A stretch of 64,000 nucleotides of DNA from Tyto alba. Taxonomy: Eukaryota > Chordata > Aves > Strigiformes > Tytonidae. The first letter of the stretch is position 1, and every line of letters starts with the position of its first letter. The notes under the pieces were generated by a model, which saw only the letters and a program-made list of their open reading frames with translations, made no database searches and was not told where the DNA came from. Both the position numbers and the translations under genes were made by a program. Shown here piece after piece: positions 1 to 13,600 of the stretch. The DNA lies in NCBI RefSeq assembly GCF_018691265.1, contig NW_024881283.1, positions 9,729,731-9,793,730 of the forward strand. The letters run 5' to 3'.

Positions 1-1344
1 ATTTTTTGATTATTGGGCCTGGGAATTATGCATAAAAGACAAGAATTAAAGTTGCTTTACCCTAGTTTGTCTCTGTCAAAGACAATGTGTCAGAGATATG
101 AACATAAAATCCAAGCTAAAAAAGATGGGGAAAATGTCATTAAACATTTAGCCTTTCTTCCATCAGTTTATTAGCTACTGGAATTAACCAGTCAACTAAA
201 ACAAAACAAATCCATCAGAATCTTTTCTTCCCCTTTCAATGACTCCAGACCTTGGGATATCATAACTCCATCAGTATTTCAGCTGCAAAGAGTTCCAAGG
301 CAAAAAGAAATCTGATTTCATTAGGAAAAAAAAAAGGCCCCCCCAAAAAACCAAACCAACAAACAGAAAAAAAACCTGCTTGGAAAAACTTACCCTTCAC
401 ATCATCTTTGTATTATTTAGCAAAATAAGGAGCCTGTGGCTATGTTACTTTTCCAACACAAGCCACCGAAGAGTTTTAGAATGTATTTTCCCATTTTAGC
501 TGGGGTAAGCCCTTAAAAAGAATACTGACTTGCTAGCACAAGCACCCAGTGAGCTTCCTGCCAAAAATGTCTTTGGATGCAACGTTTCCCTTACACTTTC
601 CATTTGTTCCCTTGTAAGGGAAAGGAACCCTAAATTCAAAAGAAATTCAGCTGTGAATACTTCAGCAAACTGGATTAACTGAATTCTGAGATATCACACA
701 ACTAGTGTCCACTGTACTAGTATTCACTGTACGTACACATCCTTACAGGGTGAGCTAATGGCCTGGGTGAGTTAACAGAGCTGTCCAAAGTGCATTTTGG
801 CTTTTATACATTTTGAATAGTTTGTTTTAAGAAATACCAGTGTGAACAGAAACATTATTTTGCTGCAAAGCAGAGCAAAGCATGGGCAGACGGCCAAGTA
901 CACTGTTCTCCATGGCTGAACTGTGCACTGACATTTCAGGGACAGAAGAGAAAAGAATCAGTTACACCCCATTCTGAGCAGACACCAAGACTTCTGCTCA
1001 ACTTGATACATAGCAATGTGTCAAGACTACTGAAAGAATGCTTCATTGGACTATGCCTTGCACCACATCTCAGCTTGCGCTTTGGGAATTAAGATATCAC
1101 CATTACTTTCAAGCTGTTCTTGGAAACAGATCCAATGGTCACATGCAGATTTATGGTGCCAAAGTCCCATGCTCAGACCTCAGGAGTTAATGGGGTCCAA
1201 CCGGCACGTGTGCTGAAGCAGGTATCTCAGCACTTTTTCAAAGGGACCATAAATTCTGAAATTGTCTCGTATTTTTCAACGCTGCTATGGCTTGTCACCA
1301 AAACCTGACTAGATGACGTTTGCTGGAGCACTGCATGTTCTCAC
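1..1344. other. KIAA0319L intron (to the next exon, left of window)
   Basis: AT-rich, no convincing exon, no recognised repeat. Short ORFs on both strands have no family resemblance. Confidence 0.7.
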
Positions 1345-1615
1345 CTGGTGGGGTGGCAGTATTGGTCTGGATTGTAGAAACACTGCCGTTTGTGGGAGCA
1401 CCACTTGGCACAGAAGTAGCCGTCTGCATCTTCGCTGTGCTTTTCGCCGGCACAGGACCGACTGTGGGCAACACATCTGAGGAGTGAGGATGGACCAAAG
1501 CACCATCTGGCTGCCCAGGCTTCTCGGTCTTCCCTGTGGCTGTCAAGCCCTGGGTTACAGGACCGGAGAACGTAGCCAACACTGCTGGTTCTGGTGCAGA
1601 TGTTCCTGTGTGGAT
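1345..1615 (-). CDS. KIAA0319L: KIAA0319L stalk exon (Ser/Thr/Pro-rich)
   Basis: The acceptor TTTACAG precedes 1615 and the donor CAG|GTGAGA follows 1345; 271 bases in phase 0, ending in phase 1. It codes for about 90 residues rich in Thr, Ser, Pro and Ala, consistent with the O-glycosylated linker between the MANSC domain and the first PKD repeat in the family. Sequence identity to the human linker is low; the call rests on splice sites, phase continuity with the MANSC exon and composition. Confidence 0.72.
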
Positions 1616-4600
1616 CTGTAAAGGAAAAAGTTATCTTAGTTTGACTTGAACACTGAGTGTCAGTTTTGGTTTGCTGTGTTTAAGTTGCACTTGACCTCCT
1701 CCAGCTAAGGAGGCTGAAAAGTCCCTGGATTGTTTTTGTCTCTCAAACGATTGTTTTTCAAACTGGCAACCTGTCACAAGTGGGGTCCCACCCGGGGATC
1801 GATATGGGGCCCAACGCTGTTTAATATCTTCATCTGGATGGTGGGATCAAGTGTACCCTGATGAAGTTCGCTGACCATACCAAACCGAGTGGGAAATTGG
1901 GCACTTCAGAAGCGAGAGCCAGCCTGCAGGAAGACTGGGATAGGCTGGAGGAGTGGGCTAACAAAAACCTTGTGAAGTCCAACAAGAACTAGTGTAAGGT
2001 CTTGCACCTGGGGAACCATAATCCAGGAGTGCAGCACAGACTGGGATCTGCCTGGCTGGAGAGCAGCTCTGGAAAGGGGCCTGGCGGCCAAGCAGCTCAG
2101 TATGAGTGAGCAGTGTGCTGCAGCAGCAAAGCAAGGCAACGGGGTGCTGGGCTGCAACAAGATCATCCCCAGCAGAGATAAAGAAGTCATTGTCCCACTC
2201 TACTCAGGGCTTGTCAGGCCACACTTGGAATACTGTGTTTAGTTTTGGTCCTCACTATACAAAAAAGATATAGAGAGGCTGGAGAGGGCCCAGAGAAGGG
2301 CCACAAAGATGATCAAAGGACTGGGCTGCCTGCCATGTGAGGAAAGGCTGAGAGAACTGGGTTTGCTCAGCCTTGAAAAGAGAAGGCTGAGGGGAGACCT
2401 TATCATCATGTTCCAGCATTTAAAGGGTGGCTACAAAGAAGATGAAGACTCCCTTTTTAGAGTCAAATGGAAAGGAGGAGGAGTAATGGGTACAAGATAC
2501 TCCTGGGGAGATTCTGATTGGACACAAGAAGGAATTTTTTCACAATAAGAACAATCAGTCACTGCAATAATCTCCCCAGGGAAGTGCTGGATTCTCCAAC
2601 ACTGGACACTTTTAAGACTCAGCTGGACAGTGTGCTGGGCTACCTTGCCTAGATTGGGTCTTTGCCAAGAAAGGTTGAACCAGATGATCCCTGAGGTCCC
2701 CTCCAACACGGTGTTCTATGATTCTGTGCTTCTTCATGTTCTTCCTCCACAGCAGATAGACCACTTCTAGCTCAGTTGAACACCAGTTAAGACCACAGAT
2801 TTAACTACAGCACCTGAAGTACCATGGCTGCTCATGTGGCAAACATGACAGAAGATCTAGGTTCAAAATTGCAGTGAGTGGAGCTAAAAGAATAGAGAGG
2901 TGGGATAAGACAGAAGCAAAAAACAGGAACCACAAACTGGGGTTCATTCGGGCCATTTATTTTGGCCGTGTATTCCTTTTTCTAAAGCTGTGCAGCTGGC
3001 AAGCACAAAGCAGGAGGATTGCAATGGCATTTTTATGTAATAATCGAATCATTGCAACAAGAGGAAATTTATTTCAGAATCACTCTTCAAAGCAAGGTGA
3101 CCTGACACAAGCAGTTCCCTGCGTGCATGCCACAGGAGATGCTGCTGGGGCAGGGAGCCCAGCTTGCGGGCAGAAAATTTGCTCACATCCATACAGGATC
3201 AGCCACTTTATTGAAAATAATCAAAGTGGCAGGAACAATTTCCTTTCTTTCATCAGAAAATTCCTTTTACAGTACCTATCCCCATTCCAGTTCCTAGCCT
3301 GTCAGGCAATACTCTTGACAATTTACCTTCCACCATGAAGTACATGTGTGTAGCACATTTTGTTGAGGAAACTCTATTTTTAAAACATCTGCTAAATATT
3401 TAAAATGAAGCAATTTACCAACTTTGACTTGGGAAGTGTTTCAGAGCTGAATTGCCCACTACTACTCCCCACTAGAGGAGCCGATCAAAAGCTCGTATCA
3501 GAGGAAATAAGTCTCAAGCTTTTATACCACGCTGTTGGCATTCAGTCCAGGAAACAGGAACTGTAAAAACGCTCTAGACCATGGTGGGCAACATCCTGGT
3601 CAGTAAATGGGCTGGGCTTCAGAAAACATTAAATGCCAGTTGTAAAAATAAAGCCCTGCTGCAACTACTAAATAGCCAACCAAGCCAAGAGTAATAACGA
3701 AGGCTTCTCTGCAAGAAGGTTTTTTTGCAATCTTGGGCAAATCATTTCTTCTCTCCATATCTCAGCTAACTTTACAACAGTCACAGAATTTAAAACATCT
3801 CAACTCATTTCTAAGTTTGATTAATGTCTGAGCTTTATGGACCAAAGAACCAAACACTATTTCTTAGTGCTACAGCCATAAGCTGTTTTTCTCCATTTGC
3901 TTACTTGTTGATGGGTTTCCTTTAACAAAACTATGGATTCTTTGGAACAAAGACTTAGGCAAAATTTGGCATACTGCTCTGTGCTGCTCTTCATGGGTGG
4001 TCTCAGGACAGCTAGCTGCCCCAAGCACTACCAGCTTACACCCACCGATGACTCTGGTCAACCTGGGATACCGATTTCCTTTTACCAAGTATGCAAGTAA
4101 GATAAAAGTTAGAAATGCTGGCACGACAAGAGGGGAACAGCCAGACAGGAACTCAGACACTTGAAACAGACTCTTTAGGAAAGGCCCAGGAGCAGAAAGT
4201 CTCTGTGACTTCATACCACTATGGGAAACCACTTCTTGCTTAGCAAGAATCAACCCAGATGGATCACGAGAAACACTGTCACAAACAACATGCAGGAGAC
4301 CAGCATCCACCCCCTAGGCACAGCAGCTGAGTCTCCACTTTGCTTGGTAATATTTTCAGTGAGCCAGATGCTTCCTTGACTCACTTTTTAATGCCTAAAA
4401 AAAACCCCACAATTTTACAGTTAAGAGAGATCCTCTTCCTCCCAGAAGCCTTCAGGATGAATTGACAGCCAAATGTCTGCAGAGATCTTGAATTAGATAA
4501 GCCTTGCCTGGGGCAACACAGTCAAAAATGCCTCTCATGCTTGCAAGCTGAGACATTTCTTATCTTTACTCCATAACCCTGAATTCTTTAAAGCAAAGAA

Positions 4601-7600
4601 CAGAAGATTTCATTCTTGGGGATAAATGAGGAAGAGACTAGAAGTTTGCCAGCTGTCCTGTCTTATTAGCTTAGGAAACAGAGAAGTGGCATATGGGCCT
4701 GAGTGAATGTAAGAACGTCAGATGCTTGATTCCAACCCCCAACTGCCTTTGGCCTGGGACAAATGACCCGGTCTCCCTGTCCAAGAGTCCTACGTCTGTA
4801 AGACAGAACTACAGCGCCTGTGTGCATCAGACGCCACACTGAAGCTAAGCTACTTGAAAATTCCGTAACACAGGTATTTTTATTTCTTTAATGTGAATGG
4901 ACTTTAGTTTGCTAAGCCTGGTTTGAATTTACAAAATAGGCTCTCTTCGGCTTAGACTGTGTCCTTAGTTGATTGTACTTGGTGCCACTCTGTGAAGACC
5001 CTTAAGATACAAAAATGTGGGTAATATCACAAACCATTACGGAGTTAGTGCTGGCTGTGAAGAGACTTTTCCTCCTTCCTCGTAGAGTAAGTGCCTGGCA
5101 CTAGCAGGAACCACGACAGCAAGAGTCAAACACTGGGCTTGCTAGGGCCAAGGGTAGCCTGAATTGTGGGTGCAGGACTGAGTGCTCTGGCTCTGTTGTA
5201 ATAACTCCACTTTAAAGGCTGCAGCCCTTTCCAGCCTGCTGCAGAGCTGCTGCAGTGCTGCTGCAGCCCTTCTCTTCAGCAGTGCTGCGCTTAAACACTT
5301 CTCCCGATTTGCTATTAAATGCGTTACTATATTTTAAATTGACAAGTATTTCTACAACAAGGCAGAAAAACTAGTGCCTGGAGAATGTCACTCACTAATG
5401 GAAAAGCACAAATTTATCTTCCTCAGCCAAGGGTTGATGAGCAGGATGCACTGTAGTTTATGCTGGTACACTCTCCTTCACCCATCTCTGGTTCCATAGC
5501 ATGGATGCAGTAAAACCACAAATTAATGCTAGCTGCACATTAGCAGATGACATTGCAGATGTCTGTGGAGCTATCAGAACTGCAAGAGGAAAATTAAAAC
5601 TCAGCAAGGCAATATTTTCCTAAAACTGTCACTTGACTTGTCCCTGAGTCTCTAGGAGCAAAGGAAAAGATTTGCCTTCACACATTCAATTCTCAACAGA
5701 AGAGGAGAATATGCACATTAACTTCTTTCTCCCTTTTTAGAGAGGAGTTAAGAGTCACTTTGACCTCAAATGTGCTTTCCCCCTTCAGATGTTTGATGCT
5801 CCCTGGTGTGAACTGCTTTGCATGCAGTAATGATCCAGTATTCTCCCCACCTTCCAGCCCACCTACCAAACCTGCTTAAAGAATACAGTTTTAAACACCC
5901 AGCATTGACCTGCTGAAGCCATGTGCTCCATGTACTGGACCAAATCTAGCCCAGGTGAAACTCTACTGATTTCACCATATGTGTAACTTTATTTTGGCCC
6001 ATAACCAACCCAACTTGGAAAATTCCCTGCTTTAACATCTCCCTCCTGCAAAGGCTGGCTATGCCCCAAGTACACAGCCTTGGATGTTATATCCTTGGCC
6101 TAAATTAAGCTGCACTCAGATCAGAAATGCAAGGACAGCTGCATAGCTTGCCTTATATTTTGCAGGTGAAAGTTAGATGGTTCAATAATCAAGGAATTAG
6201 CCCAGGGCTGGGTAGAACCAGCTTCAGCTCAATACTCCTGCTAAGGTGGATTTTTTAAATTCTTTCTCCTCCTCAAAAACTCTATCCTAAACCTCAAAAA
6301 AGCGACTTCCAGGAATTCCACCACAACCAATATATTTTCGTAAGAAGTTTTTATTTTGACAAACCTGCATTTTGTCAAGAGATACAGACTTTCTTACCAG
6401 CAAAAACCAGTAAGGAAAAGAAAAACCTTTCCCCAGCATACATCCAACAGTGCAGCCTAATGACAATAGGATACTTCCTAAAGACGGGAAAACCTAGATA
6501 CTCAGCAATATTCAGAAGCTGATTAATCCATGTAGTTTAGTATTTGCAACCAGTTTACCTGACAGGCACTGAACAGTAATAATATGACAACTTGGAATGC
6601 AATGCTTCAGACCGAACAAGCAGGGACATACAACAACTATTATACAAGAGCAACAGAAGACTTTTAAAACTGGCTGCAAAGAAGCCTCCTCAGATGTTGC
6701 ATGCATAACAACTGAGAGAATGGGGTCACTGTGTAAGTCTCAAATATTATGAGGAAGAAAGAACAAGCAGGGTGGAAATGCTGCAATACTGCAGGGGAGA
6801 GAGAAAGCTGAGATCTTGAGTCAGTCCTAAATGCTGTGGGGTTCTAGAAAAATCAAACATTTGTGAAGTTTTAGTGCATGATTTCACGGGCCACCCGGGC
6901 TGCCCTGGAGCTCTCAGCAGTGTCCCTTGGCTGCTCTCCACATCCTGCTCTGCAGGGTGGTGGCTCAGACCAGTCACAGCCCTACCTGGAACCAAGATTT
7001 GAATACAAGGGAGAGAAACAAATTCAGTCATGTTTCCAGAACAAGAACGTAACTACAGGAAAAGGCATCAGGCTTCAACGGTGCCAAATGCTAGAAACAT
7101 GGCAAAAGGTATTTAAGGAACACTTTCACAAAGAAGAATTCTTTCTATTTCACCATCACGAGTGCACGGGCTTTTTTGTATGATAAGGCTCAAAAAACTA
7201 TTTGCAGATTTAAAAATACAAACGTCATTTAACAATTCAAATGAGCCAATTTCTCTCTAAGAATAGCATCTGGATTTACTCACTTAACATTGCACATATT
7301 GGGAGTAGAGACTAAACTGCTTTCATTCAACCAATGCCAACGTAAGCTTTTGTGGGTTTGAGAAACTGACGTAGTTTTCAAAAACAGAACAAAAAAGTTG
7401 GCATTAAAATGCCAACTCAAGCAAGCAGGCTGGCATGAAAGTACACTGGAAACTCAATGTGTGAGCCTATAAAATAACATATTTAACTGCCTCAATTCAG
7501 CACTCAAAGGAAGACACCTTATTTTGGTTTGTGGATCTAAAAAGGTACTTTTACATATAACAGTTTTCAACTTCCAGGCGCTTCCCACTGACATCACATC

Positions 7601-10600
7601 TCACCTTTCCTTCTCATCTGGCAGGCATGCTGTGTGACTGTACAAAGGATAAGCATTATCATGACCCCCAATCTCACCTCACCTTCCCACAGACAGTTTA
7701 TCCCAGCTAAAGAGGGGAAAAAAACCCAACCCCCAAAGAAACAAACAAAAACCCCAACCCTTGGCCTTGCCTTGTTGCCAGGAGGCTCAAAACAGGCATC
7801 CAGAAAGGTATCACTTAAGCAGTTTTAAGTCAAAGTCTACAAAAACCCAGATTGAGCAGGAGCGTGACAGCTGTCCAAGGCAGCCGCATTTCAGCCTCAG
7901 CAATCACACTTACCTGTGGCAAGTCAACACCATCTGCATCACTTGATCTGTTCACATTATTGCTTTTAGGAGGGAACAGGCTTTTGGTTTTCTGCTCTCT
8001 TGGATTCTGTCCGTTTTTCAGCGAGTCCTTCTTTTGATTTGGGTGGCCTTCAGGAACAGGCCTGTCTGCCACTAAGCGCCTCAGAACTTGATCCTTCCAG
8101 CGCTCTGCTTCACTTCGGCTGCTTCTAGATTTGCTGCCTGATGCTCTGGCTGCAGCCTCACCACTGGATCTTGCTGCTGTGTCCCTTGTCAGAGGCTCCA
8201 CCCTGTTACCTGCCAAGCTCCATATCTGGAATGACCTCCGCAGCCTTTTTTTCCTCTGGACAGGGATACCTGCATCCAACCAGGTCTTCGCGTCACCTTC
8301 CATTTGAAACTTTAAGTGCTCTGTGCTTTTTGATTTCTTTAAAAACATCAAAACAGAGTCAGAAAAGCCAGTCCTGTTTGCCTGACACATGCCAGGCATA
8401 GTGCAGTTCACCTGGATGCACATATTTTCCAAGAACCAAAAGGCATCACAGGTAGGGCTCTGGCAGCAAGCAGTCTGACAGGAGTATACAGTATGAAATC
8501 CTTCCAGAAGTTGTAAATGGTGATCTTTCCACGACCTCAAACGGCCACCAAACAGGATCTTCCCTGGCTCACATTTAGATCCGTTCCAGTTTGCATCTGA
8601 GAAAGGGGAGGGAAGACAAATAAAAACAATTCTCAATCCTTTAAAGCAGTGGGCAATAGATCCTCATCACTATTGTCAATATGAATTTCAGGCACAGAAG
8701 TAACGTGGGAGGGAGGGTACAGGACAGTAAAATGGGGCTTCTCAGCATTTATACCTGTCAGTATCCAGCACCAACACAAGATTTTAAACAACAACCTGCA
8801 TCTCCTACCAAAGGGACCACCACCCTTTTTGATAGTAACAGACCTAAAGCCATCTACAACAAAAGAAGCAAAACCAGAAACGTTCCTGTTTCAGAGAAGA
8901 TGGTAAGGCACGGACTGAACAGGGAGGCCGAGCTTACAAAGCAACTTAAAGAGCCAGAAATCAAACCCAGGATCCTGAGTGCAGTTTCTCACTCTGACCA
9001 GTAAACAGCATTGACTCTCTGCTCATAGTCTGCCTTGAAGGAGAACTCTGGAAACAGCGACACTGTTCATAGTACTAAGGCATTTTTTCCTCTTACATGC
9101 TGATTTTTGAGGTCAGTCACTTATTTTGACTGAAATTGCTCCACTTGAAAAGTTGTTACATCTTCTAGAACAGAGGTCCTCAAGGCTTATCCTCACCACC
9201 CACTCCACTGTAATGTTTTCTATAACAGAAATTATGTCAAACGTTTTGGTGGGATTTTATTTTTTTTCTTAAGAGTCAAGTTACTTCAGATTTCAGATGA
9301 GGGGTAAAGCAGCAACTGCTTTGCATATGGATTTTTTTTTTTCTTAACATGAAAAATTAGACTATTTGCAGGGATCAATGGATTAAAGGCTTCCAAAATT
9401 CAGAGCTCTGCAGATTAAGGACTCCCTAAAAATAGACTAATGACCTATGGGGCTGTTACACTGTGCTGTGTTCAGCATCCAAGGGATAACAGGTCACTGG
9501 AAGATTACTTTACAAACTGTGTCACTGGACTGAGTAGTGTAGCTGAAGAATATGCTTCAGATCTGGCTCCCTGCCCGTCAAGAATGGAGTTCTTGAACAT
9601 AACACAAAAGGGAAACTTTTTTCACTGTTAAAATAAAGAAGTCTGAATTTGAATTATAATACCATGATCCCCATTTCTTGACATCATATAAGAAGAAGTT
9701 CAGTAACATATTACTATTCCAGTAAATCTGAATATAGACTTCATGTTACCCACATTCACTACAGCGGGAGCTAAACAAATCAATAGACATGGATGTAGAG
9801 GCTACTGATCAGTCTGTCTGCCTCCCCGAGACAGAATTCTCACTCTACTTCTGTCACTTCCAAGTTACAAACACATTAAAGATAGAATATATCGAGGCAC
9901 GGGAGAAAGATCACACCGATCTGTCTCATCCACCAAATAAAAATAATTTGGTGATGGCACCACAGTGTGTTTTACAATTCTTGGAAGAAATTATGCAAGG
10001 TCCCCACTGCCTGGCACAACTCCGACAGCCCTGCTGAGCCACGGCAGGCTCACGTAGCAGGAAGCTTTCCACATGCCGACCATGACACAGACGGAAGCGT
10101 AAAGGGGGAGGTATTTTTCTGATCATGTCTGGAGCTCACAAGCAGTGGTCAACCTCAACCTCCTGAAGCATCGATCCTGGAAAACGCTCCATGAGACTAG
10201 AACAGACGGATGCAGGTGTCTTCCACTATGGCTCTTTTAGGCTACTTGAAGCATTTGACTTTGGGACTTTAAATTCTAGCCACAAAGACACATAACCTCA
10301 CACTACTGACCCTCTGAATCACAGCTAATACCCAAATTAGTGATACAGAAGTGCTATGATTTTCCCCTTCCTCCAGCACCATCCCCCAGGTGCAGCACTT
10401 TCATAACCCTGTATGACCTGGATAACCTTGTATGACCAAAGAAAGCAAGTGGGGAAGACAGAAGATGTATTTCTTTGTAATTCAGTTATCCCAAACACCA
10501 CAGTCGGTGCAACAGCTTTTGCACTCCTGATCAGTAAGGTATCCACCTACAATGACCTTCTCACCCAGAATGGATCAGCCATTTGTTTGAAATGAAGAAC

Positions 10601-13600
10601 AATGGCCATATTCATGTACCTTATATGTGGAATCTCTTGCTACACCAAGAATTTAACCCAAAAAGGGAACTCACACCACAAGGGAAAGTTTGGTTTTGAG
10701 ACATCAGAAAGCAGGAAGCAAAAGTGTTCTTTATAGCTTATTATGAAGCCAGCTCAGCAAAGGCAGTCTGAAGACAAAGGTCCAGAAAGCTAGCATCAGC
10801 TGCAGAATGCACTCGAGATCTGTGACCAAGTCACGGGGGACCAGAGCTCCCTGTGGGCATGCGAACCCACAACTGTGCAGAAGGTGGGGAAGCTCTTCAC
10901 TCGATCAGTGTCCAACTACATGTAATTGAAACTTTGCATATGCTCAACAGAGAGGGAAGTTGACATCAGCACCTTTAAAATCATCACCATCCTTGTCACA
11001 CTTCATCAACACATGGAGCACTTCCTTCGAGAGCAAGCAGACTGGCAGCCTGTCTGCCCCGGGCAACAACCGACCTCATTACACTCCCAAACGCTTGGAC
11101 TGACAGTCACCCTGACACGACTGTGTGCACAGGCAGGGACAAGCACCTGGCACTAACCTGATGGGCCTGGAATTAGGACAGAGTACGAGGTGGAGGGGCT
11201 GCCTACACACAAAATGTGCATGTATGTACAAACACACTCCATACTTAAAGAAACAAATGGAAGAATAACACTATTGCTGGGAACATGAAGAGGATCTGAT
11301 CCATTCAGACTCATTTTGGTCTTAAAAAAAAAAAAAATCATTATCTGGTAAAAGTGAAGCACTGTCCCAAATATATCCTGTGTAAAAGGGAAATGTGCTG
11401 CTTCCCACATCCCTAAAATCCCTCATCTTCCTTGACCAGTGCTCATCCATCTCTCCGCAGGTGTCAGCCCGGGCTCATACAGACTGCTCAGATTAAGGCT
11501 TGATACAGAACCCAGTGAAATTCAGCAGCAACTTTCTAGTAACAGGCTTAGGACTGAGGCATATTTAAGAGAAAAGTGTTCCTAGAGAAGCTATCCTCTT
11601 GTGAAAAAATCACTATGTAACACAAATATTATATTTAGTCACCTAAAATGTAAAACCTGAATATCCATAAGCACCTGCTAGGTATGCCAGAGCCATGACT
11701 TAACCCAGAATAACACAACACTATCATGCTGAGAGCATTCTGCTTCTCTTCCAACTCACTGCTAAACTAAGATGCACAGATCTGAAATTCTATTTTGGCC
11801 AGATTTCCAGATACTCTACTAATGCCCACCGAAGACACATTTATTTGAAACTAGTAAATACGGTTTCTGAATTGCTGTAAATGGATAGCTTAAAACTCAG
11901 TTAACTCTCAGGAACAATAGACGTGAACAGGCAACTCACAACACACCAGCCCAGTGTTCTAGATGTACATGTCCCACAAAACCCTACTGATTTTATCTAG
12001 CAAGTCCCATGGTCTTTGGTGGGCATCACACATTTAGACAACTCTAAGTGCCATGACAGAAAGCAGAGTTCCTCAGTCTTCTCTGGAAAGATGAAAGATC
12101 TTCTGCCAGGAAAATCTACCTGGCCTGTTCACAAAATAATTCCTTCCTGAGAGTCCTGCATTAACACGCTACGGGCCAGATGAATTGCTGTGATGAGAAG
12201 CCACACATTGCTATTGGTAGTCTTGCAAATGGGGACCTTCACAGAACCTGGTGGACACGGACCTGCACCAGATGAGAGGAGGCAGCTGTGAGTACCAGCA
12301 GTTACTACTCCTGTTTACCGAGAGCTGCCTGTCCAGTCCCTTCCAGTTCCTTCTGCTGGACCCTGTGCACACACAGCAGTCGCATACAGGAGCTCGCAGG
12401 CTGGGTCAGACCAGCAGGCCAGTAAACCCAGTCACTGACAGTGTCGGTGCCAGCAGCTTCAGAGAAAAGCATGAGAAAACCGTCAGCAGGAACGTCCCTG
12501 AAGACAAGTTCCCTCCTGAGCCCCAGCAGCCTACCCAGCCTAGCACAACACAAATCACAAGACGCCTGCACAGTGGGTGTGCTTAGTCACTTCTTAACAC
12601 GGCTTTTGCAATATTTTTCTTCCCCGGTATATCAGTACAAGATCAACTGCTCTTCTCAGGAACTGGGGAGTTCCTGCCCTGGCGGTGCAGCTCACAGCTT
12701 TGCTGAGCAGCAGAGGAATGGAAGGGACAAGAAGAGTTTCTATTATAAGCTCAGGTTCACAGACTTGCTCAGGCAGTTAATCGCTCCTGATATCAGATTA
12801 ATGATTAAAGACTTGACTCTGGAGACTTTTTAAAAATCCATCACATGTAATGAATTATGTCAACACAGTTCCTCTTACGTAAATTCACATGATCATACTA
12901 ATTTCTAGAGAGCCATAATTCCTCTTCAGTTTAACAAACTCTGTTGCCTAAGCGACACAAACAAGACCAAGAGAACAAAAACTCTGCAGTGGAAGAAGTG
13001 TCTACATCAGGATAGCTATGTCACATATAATTATATTATTTCCGCACCTACATTAGCCTTCATGGTTTTAACTCTCCCAAGCAGAGCAGCCCTCAAACAC
13101 AGCAGCACTGTCCAGATCACCCTCTAAGAGCGACGCAGGAGTCACAGCTCTAGCTCTAGACTTCTAAGATATTACTAAAGACAGGAAACACCACACAGGA
13201 AGCCCAGTCTACAAGGAAACACGCGATCCATCTGACACACCATCCAAACATGCAGTGCTGAGAACCCTTTGCTAGGACCAGGAATATGTCTTTCCAGGAT
13301 CTAAATTAGCTGATTACGGTCACACAGCTCATTAGCTTAATCAAATCTGTCACTTGGTAAGTGTCCAGGAAACAATAGAGACGCTGCAGCAGCCACATAG
13401 CCAAGAAACAAAGCAAAACAATCCCCTTTTCAAATCTTGCTCCCATTAAGGTATAGCAACCTTCCAGCAAAAAGCAAGCTGCTGGCAGCTGTCACATGGG
13501 TTGATATACACTGAGGTCACCCCTGCCTCCAACCTGTGATTCACTGCAACTTTAACAAAGAGGGGGGAAAAAAGGCACATAAACTTTGTTAAATAGGATC

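Larger units (their letters stand above)
2731..7913. other. KIAA0319L intron between the MANSC and stalk exons
   Basis: About 5 kb with no supported exon. It contains possible degraded MIR-like fragments (listed separately) and a short CTG/CAG-rich patch near 5235-5268. ORFs at 2874-3338 (plus) and 3870-4310 (minus) lack recognisable domains and are taken as chance. Confidence 0.65.

Noticed and set aside
1906..2709. Short ORFs on both strands between 1906 and 2709
   Set aside because: They lie inside the degraded CR1 and are not intact LINE protein.
2874..3338. 154-codon plus-strand ORF in the KIAA0319L intron
   Set aside because: No family resemblance, AT-rich, without codon bias or splice support.
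5235..5268. Cluster of CTGCTGCAG units
   Set aside because: Too short and irregular for a triplet-repeat call and not in a coding exon.
8880..9005. Possible reverse MIR/L2 piece ('aatcaaacccaggatcctgagtgc')
   Set aside because: Only one block resembles the consensus; not enough to call.
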